From JAPPHA01 sp963662705 (GTDB lineage: Bacteria > Pseudomonadota > Alphaproteobacteria > Rhodobacterales > Rhodobacteraceae): a stretch of 64,000 nt of DNA. The notes under the pieces are model-generated. The model was not told the origin of the DNA. It searched no databases and saw nothing but the letters and a program-made list of their open reading frames with translations. The translations under genes and the position numbers were made by a program. The stretch covers positions 2,170,001 through 2,234,000 of the forward strand of contig OY759767.1 in assembly GCA_963662705.2 (NCBI GenBank). Direction: 5' to 3'. The number at the start of each line of letters is the position of its first letter. Position 1 is the stretch's first letter. Of the stretch, positions 60,544 to 64,000 are shown one piece after another.

Positions 60544-61435
60544 TGGTCCGGCATGCCTCCGGCCGCGCGGTAACGTTACCATGCATAGAGGAATCCTCCG
60601 TATCGATGCACCGCAATACGCCGGCCGGGAAACGGGTGGCGCGGGTCATGCGCCACGGCGCGCCAGGCGGCGTGACCGGGCGTCCGTGGAACAGGATCCG
60701 GCAAGGAACGCATCAGATGACGGCGGTGTCATCGCCCATACCATGCCAGAAAGTGCGGGAGGGGGCGAAAAACCTTCTTTCGGCGGCCGTCAACTCGTGC
60801 CTCTCATCCTGATTGTCGCGCTGCAGGGGCCACCTCTTCCAGTCGTCGCAGGCGAACTGCGTCCGCCAGATCCCCGTGGATCGCTGGCCACAGGAGATCG
60901 CAGAGCCCACGATCGCGGACGCGGTCCTCGACCGCATCGTCCACAACGCCTATCGCATCGAACTCAAGGGCGAGTCCCAGCGCAAGCGCAACAGACAGCC
61001 GCCGTTGAACGGCGGCTGAGGCTGAGGGAGCGCCTGCCTTGCCGTGCCGCCCTGCATCGATCGGGGAGCGTCCTGTGGAGTTGTGGACGAGCCCTTCGGG
61101 CCAGCCCGCGCCCTGCGGGACGTGTGGACAAGCCGTGGACGAGGCTGGCGCCTCGCCCACCGCGTTGACCACACTCGCGTGCTTCTCGCCCACAGGCACC
61201 ACAGGACAACCACAACACCGATTCTTTCACTATTTTGATTCCTCCGGCCTGACGGCCGGAGAGAAGGGGGCGCCTGCGGCGCCGGGGCCTCGCGAACGGG
61301 TCAGTCGTCGCGTTCACTGCGGTGTTGAAATCCGGGTGGGGCTCGCTTGCGCTCGCAGCGGGCTGGCCTGCGGCCAGTTCCCGCCATCACCCGCCCTCCT
61401 GCCGATGTCCGACGACACCAGGCAGCCGGGAAAGG
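60544..61435 (+). other. Passenger region of the IS21 element with no intact gene
   Basis: Most of these 890 bases carry no supported gene. The only recognisable part is the istB-like fragment listed separately. Several long GC-rich frames on both strands are compositional. Confidence 0.45.
60858..61019 (+). pseudogene. C-terminal remnant of a second istB
   Basis: The frame reads QIPVDRWPQEIAEPTIADAVLDRIVHNAYRIELKGES in segments. IPVDRWPQEIAEPTIADA and VLDRIVHNAYRIELKGES match the end of IstB ATPases of a different IS21 branch from the intact copy, followed by a basic tail and stop. Upstream Walker motifs are absent, so only the last 50 or so codons survive. Confidence 0.65.
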
Positions 61436-61487
61436 GTGGGTCAATTTTGAACGCGAATCCTGGGTCAGTTTTGAACTGGACTTGACA

Positions 61488-61804
61488 GCCAATTCCCGGA
61501 CATGCCCGCGCAGCACGTCCATCATGGTCTCAAATGTCCCGTCGTCCCGCCAGGCATAGAAATAGTTCTGAACCGTCGTAAACGGCGGAAAACACTTCGG
61601 AATCGCACGCCACTGGCATCCGGTGCCCAACATGTACTGGATGGCGTTGATGACCTCACGCAGATCAGTCGTGCGCTGACGCCCCATCCGAGATGGCGGC
61701 GGAAGAAGCGCCTCGATCAGTTCCCATTCCCTATCCGTCAAATCGGTTTCAAAGCGCTCGCCATTTCGTTTATATGTCTCCTGCGCGGCCTTGTTCCAGG
61801 ACAT
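61488..61804 (-). pseudogene. IS5-family transposase, N-terminal part (split by IS21)
   Basis: The fragment starts MSWNKAAQETYKRNGERFET and continues with LTDREWELIEALLPPPSRMG, then VINAIQYMLGTGCQWRAIPK and TTVQNYFYAWRDDGTF, the N-terminal domain of IS5 transposases. After LRGHVRELA it runs into the IS21 end. Joined to the piece at 57081-57607 without the inserted DNA, the frame is continuous, so the gene was intact before the insertion. Confidence 0.9.
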
Positions 61805-61903
61805 GTGGACCTCCTCGTCTGTCGTTGAAACCTGACTAGGAATACCACATATCGCGGGGCCGCGCACTTTTAGGTCAAGCTCTTAGGCTTTTTGCACTGG
61901 TGC

Positions 61904-61932
61904 TTGACGAAGTAGCGATCGGTCGCTACTTA
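61904..61932 (+). promoter_or_regulatory. Promoter with palindromic operator for the toxin-antitoxin pair
   Basis: TTGACG (61904-61909) and TACTTA (61927-61932) are spaced 17 bases. Between and partly over them lies a perfect inverted repeat AGTAGCGA-TCGG-TCGCTACT (61911-61930). This is the usual layout for an autoregulated antitoxin promoter. Confidence 0.6.
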
Positions 61933-61940
61933 TTTGCGAT

Positions 61941-62234
61941 ATGAGATCTGTCGGGATCAAGGTTCTGAATAGCAAGCTGAGCGAATATGTCCGGCTTGCT
62001 GCGTCCGGCGAGACGATCCTGGTGACCGACCGGGACCGGATCGTGGCGGAACTCGGCCCGCTCCGGGAGACCAGGAGCCCGATGATTGCTGATGCCTTTC
62101 TGGCTGACGCGGTCCGGTCGGGCGTGCTGAGTCCGCCCAGGCTGACCACTTCGGGACCTCCGCCCAAACCGGAACCGGTCGCCACGCTGGATGAAATACT
62201 TGCCGATCTTGACGAGAGTCGGCGCGACCGGTGA
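61941..62234 (+). CDS. Type II antitoxin, Phd/YefM family
   Basis: The 97-residue protein begins MRSVGIKVLNSKLSEYVRLA and continues GETILVTDRDRIVAELGPL, the Phd/YefM DNA-binding fold. The remaining C-terminal part (ATLDEILADLDESRRD) would wrap the toxin. It probably represses its own promoter through the palindrome just upstream. The stop overlaps the toxin start as GTGA. Confidence 0.88.
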   Translation: MRSVGIKVLNSKLSEYVRLAASGETILVTDRDRIVAELGPLRETRSPMIADAFLADAVRSGVLSPPRLTTSGPPPKPEPVATLDEILADLDESRRDR

Positions 62235-62641
62235 TCTATGTCGATTCGTCTGTTGCGCTCGCGCATCTTCTTGCCGAGGACCGTCAACCGCCCGGTTCGC
62301 TCTGGGAAGAGACCTTGTTTTCGAGCCGGCTTCTGGAATACGAAATATGGACCCCGCTGTATGCGCGCGGGCTCGGTGAGTCCCACGGCGAGGCGGCGCG
62401 CTGGCTGATCGGGCGTGTCGCAATGCTGGAGCTTTCCCCGTCTGTGCTCGTGCGGGCGCTGGATGCCTTTCCCGGCCGCAAGGCGCTACGGACGCTCGAT
62501 GCCCTGCATCTTGCGTCGTGCGCATATCTGGCCGAACACGGGCAGGGGATCGCACTCGCGAGCTATGACCGGCGGATGAATGCCGTGGCCCGTGCAATGG
62601 GTATTCGGCTTTTCGACCTGGAATCACCGAAAAATGGATGA
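62231..62641 (+). CDS. PIN-domain toxin (VapC-like)
   Basis: The 136-residue PIN-domain protein has the first acidic residue in MIYVDSSVALAHLL, a conserved Glu in SRLLEYEIWTPL, the third in LRTLDALHLASCAYL and a late Asp in LASYDRRMNAVARAMG. These are the four acidic positions of PIN nucleases, so it is probably an RNase. The start is GTG at 62231, coupled to the antitoxin. Confidence 0.9.
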   Translation: MIYVDSSVALAHLLAEDRQPPGSLWEETLFSSRLLEYEIWTPLYARGLGESHGEAARWLIGRVAMLELSPSVLVRALDAFPGRKALRTLDALHLASCAYLAEHGQGIALASYDRRMNAVARAMGIRLFDLESPKNG

Positions 62642-62717
62642 TTGTCCCACTGCCGGATTTTCATGATCAAGTCTTCAAACGATCCGAATCTTCAACATCC
62701 AGTGCGCAAAATGGCGG

Positions 62718-63632
62718 TTAAAGCCTTGGGATCAGGTCCTTGGCGCTGATGCCTGCCGCGACGCGTTCCCAGTCAGCCATCTTGTTGCGAAACCAGGTTC
62801 TCTGGCGTTTCGCGAATTGCCGTGTGCGAATGGTCGCAAGTTCGATTGCCTCGGGGAGTGAATGGTCACCGTTGACGAACGAAACCAGTTCACTGGCCCC
62901 GAGCGCCTTGCACGACGGTTTTCGGCGATCGTAGCCGGCTTCCATGACTGAACGGACCTCGTCAAGCGCGCCACGGGAGACCATGTGTTCAAATCTGCTC
63001 CTGATGCGGGGCAAGAGCCATTCCGCAGCCGCGCTTATGACAAAGGCACGGGCGGAAGACGCCGGCAAAATCGGAGAATGCGGGGTTCGATGCCACTGTG
63101 CCAAACCAATTCCGGTCGCTGTCAGGACCTCCCAGGCCCTTTGGGCGCGAACGGGATTGCCGACATCGATCGTGTTGGCAGTCTCCGGGTCATACCTGAG
63201 CAGGTCCTCGCTGAACCGGGCCGGAGTTTCGAGGCGTATCCGGTCGGCCTGGTTGCGCACAACCCGTGGTATTTCCGGGATTTCGATCAAACCGGTGGTC
63301 AGTGAGGTCAGGTACAGCCCCGTTCCCCCGACGATAATCGGACGAAGGTCGTCAGACCGGCATTTCGCAAGAACGGTCTTCAAGTCGCGCAGCCATCTGC
63401 CCACCGAATACGGTTCGTTCATGCCGACGTAGCCAAAGAGCCGGTGCGGGCAAATCGCCATGTCCCGGTCGCCTGGCCGAGCCGTGAGGATTTTCCAGCA
63501 CGCGTATACCTGCAAGGCGTCGGCGTTGATGATGCAACCGTGCGTGTGTCGGGCGAGCTCAAGGGCCAACGAAGATTTGCCCGAAGCGGTTGGCCCGGCA
63601 ATAAGTATCGGGCGGCCAGGCGCACTCATCAT
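62718..63632 (-). CDS. miaA: tRNA dimethylallyltransferase MiaA
   Basis: MiaA isopentenylates A37 of tRNAs reading UNN codons. ILIAGPTASGKSSLALELA is the P-loop. INADALQVYACWKILTARP has the conserved Asp and substrate-binding residues, with VGGTGLYLTSLTTGL and NPVRAQRAWEVL further on. A C-terminal RTRQFAKRQRTWFRNK is typical. The start is uncertain among ATGs at 63644, 63632 and 63629 and a TTG at 63668, with no strong ribosome site. Confidence 0.94.
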   Translation of the reverse strand: MMSAPGRPILIAGPTASGKSSLALELARHTHGCIINADALQVYACWKILTARPGDRDMAICPHRLFGYVGMNEPYSVGRWLRDLKTVLAKCRSDDLRPIIVGGTGLYLTSLTTGLIEIPEIPRVVRNQADRIRLETPARFSEDLLRYDPETANTIDVGNPVRAQRAWEVLTATGIGLAQWHRTPHSPILPASSARAFVISAAAEWLLPRIRSRFEHMVSRGALDEVRSVMEAGYDRRKPSCKALGASELVSFVNGDHSLPEAIELATIRTRQFAKRQRTWFRNKMADWERVAAGISAKDLIPRL

Positions 63633-63948
63633 GAGATCATGCATTAATGCCGCTAAAGATGAAGTCAATTCGGTTCATTGCGGTCGGTTACATGGGTCAT
63701 GTCCGCAAATGTTCGGAGTGCTGGTTCCTGTATGCGGCACCGAGGTACGCTCCGGCACCAATTCGATGCCGGACATCAATCGTTCGATCGAACGCGTGCA
63801 GCGATTGACCTTTGTTGGAACCGGTGCCCACGGAACCCGCATATTCCGCAATCACATGCGGGTTTGGCGGAACCGCCCGGGGATTTCGGATTTTCGCCGT
63901 TGAAAAATCCTCGCGATTGCTACAGTCAGTACCGACAGAGAGGAAACG
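63633..63948 (+). other. Divergent intergenic region between miaA and the next gene
   Basis: About 315 bases without a supported gene. Toward the right, TTGAAA (63901-63906) precedes a TACAGT-like -10 about 15 bases on, weak support for a promoter for the gene starting at 63949. Confidence 0.35.
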
Positions 63949-64000
63949 GTGGCGGTCAAAGGGATGTCGGACGAAAAGGCAGGTACATCAACCCGGGGAC
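63949..64000 (+). CDS. Start of a plus-strand gene cut by the window edge
   Basis: A GTG at 63949 follows AGAGAGGAAAC and opens a frame MAVKGMSDEKAGTSTRG that reaches the end of the window. Seventeen codons are too few to name it. In many alphaproteobacteria the gene divergent from miaA is the acetolactate synthase large subunit, a neighbourhood guess only. Confidence 0.35.
   Translation, partial: MAVKGMSDEKAGTSTRG

Larger units (their letters stand above)
57608..61487 (+). mobile_element. IS21-family element with passenger sequence
   Basis: The element spans 3,880 bp and begins TGTGGAATCGCG and ends GGACTTGACA (TGT...ACA ends). It is flanked by the 7-bp direct repeat GCCAATT at 57601-57607 and 61488-61494. 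Each end has two internal repeats: TCGCGTTCAAAATTGACCCAC at 57615-57635 and 57648-57668 on the left (33 bp apart), and at 61436-61456 and 61460-61480 in opposite orientation on the right. It contains istA, istB, a short passenger gene and about 900 bp of further DNA. The base composition is clearly more GC-rich than the host genes. Confidence 0.92.
57038..61882 (-). mobile_element. IS5-family element, interrupted by an IS21-family element
   Basis: The ends share GAGCTTGA reading inward (57038 on plus, 61882 on minus) and are flanked on both sides by TTA (57035-57037 and 61883-61885), a possible target duplication. Removing the inserted IS21 and one 7-bp duplication leaves about 958 bp with a continuous transposase frame. 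The repeats match well only over eight bases, so the exact ends are provisional. Confidence 0.65.

Overview
The window looks like an alphaproteobacterial chromosome of moderately high G+C. The evidence is gene order and family content. A minus-strand run galU-lptF-lptG-lptD-surA-pdxA-rsmA faces pepA-holC, purC-purS-purQ lies beside a DUF1476 (ATP synthase zeta inhibitor) gene and purB, and purM-purN are coupled. Betaine/one-carbon genes (a Bmt-like methyltransferase, a corrinoid protein, DUF1638, a quaternary-amine ABC importer) resemble those of marine or methylated-amine-using alphaproteobacteria. The species cannot be named from the sequence alone.

Layout. 1-8458 (minus): outer-membrane biogenesis, PdxA, RsmA (cut by the window edge) and GalU. 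8814-10749 (plus): PepA and HolC. 10910-20929 (plus): an unusual signalling block made of a GPP34/GOLPH3-family protein, a STAS antagonist, a two-TM sensor, a sensor-HAMP-MFS fusion, an orphan ABC-type binding protein, a dCache-HAMP-SpoIIE phosphatase-HATPase fusion, an alpha/beta hydrolase and a histidine phosphatase. Most junctions overlap by a few bases, so it reads as one unit. 21040-24099: ndk, a secreted SGNH-like protein and an ISAzo13-family insertion. 24402-29654: tfoX-C/purN/purM, tRNA(CAU), an EnvZ-like kinase, an MBL-fold protein and tRNA-Asn. 29700-31000: a decayed island next to tRNA-Asn, with a truncated AlbA_2 gene and a solitary IS21-type end. 31089-43756: rnd, a lipoprotein, sufE, the bmt/corrinoid/DUF1638 set, a DctB/DctD-like two-component pair with a degenerate regulator, then purine genes.

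44241-56308 is a transport region. It holds a TauABC-like system, a ProXWV-like importer for betaine or a related amine, and a minus-strand dipeptide/oligopeptide-type operon. An IS200/IS605-type right end without its gene lies between the first two. 57038-61882 is a nested transposon: a GC-rich IS21-family element (istA, istB, a small passenger and a second istB remnant) sits inside an IS5-family transposase gene and is flanked by a 7-bp target duplication. A Phd/PIN toxin-antitoxin pair with a palindromic operator follows, then miaA. The first codons of a further plus-strand gene close the window.

The best candidate for an undescribed system is the 10.9-20.9 kb block. It has the parts of a partner-switching circuit (STAS target, and kinase plus phosphatase on one membrane protein), but these are linked to a transporter that carries its own sensor/HAMP module, to a periplasmic binding protein with no ABC permease, and to a GOLPH3-like protein. 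No sigma factor or response regulator is encoded with it, so its output is unknown.
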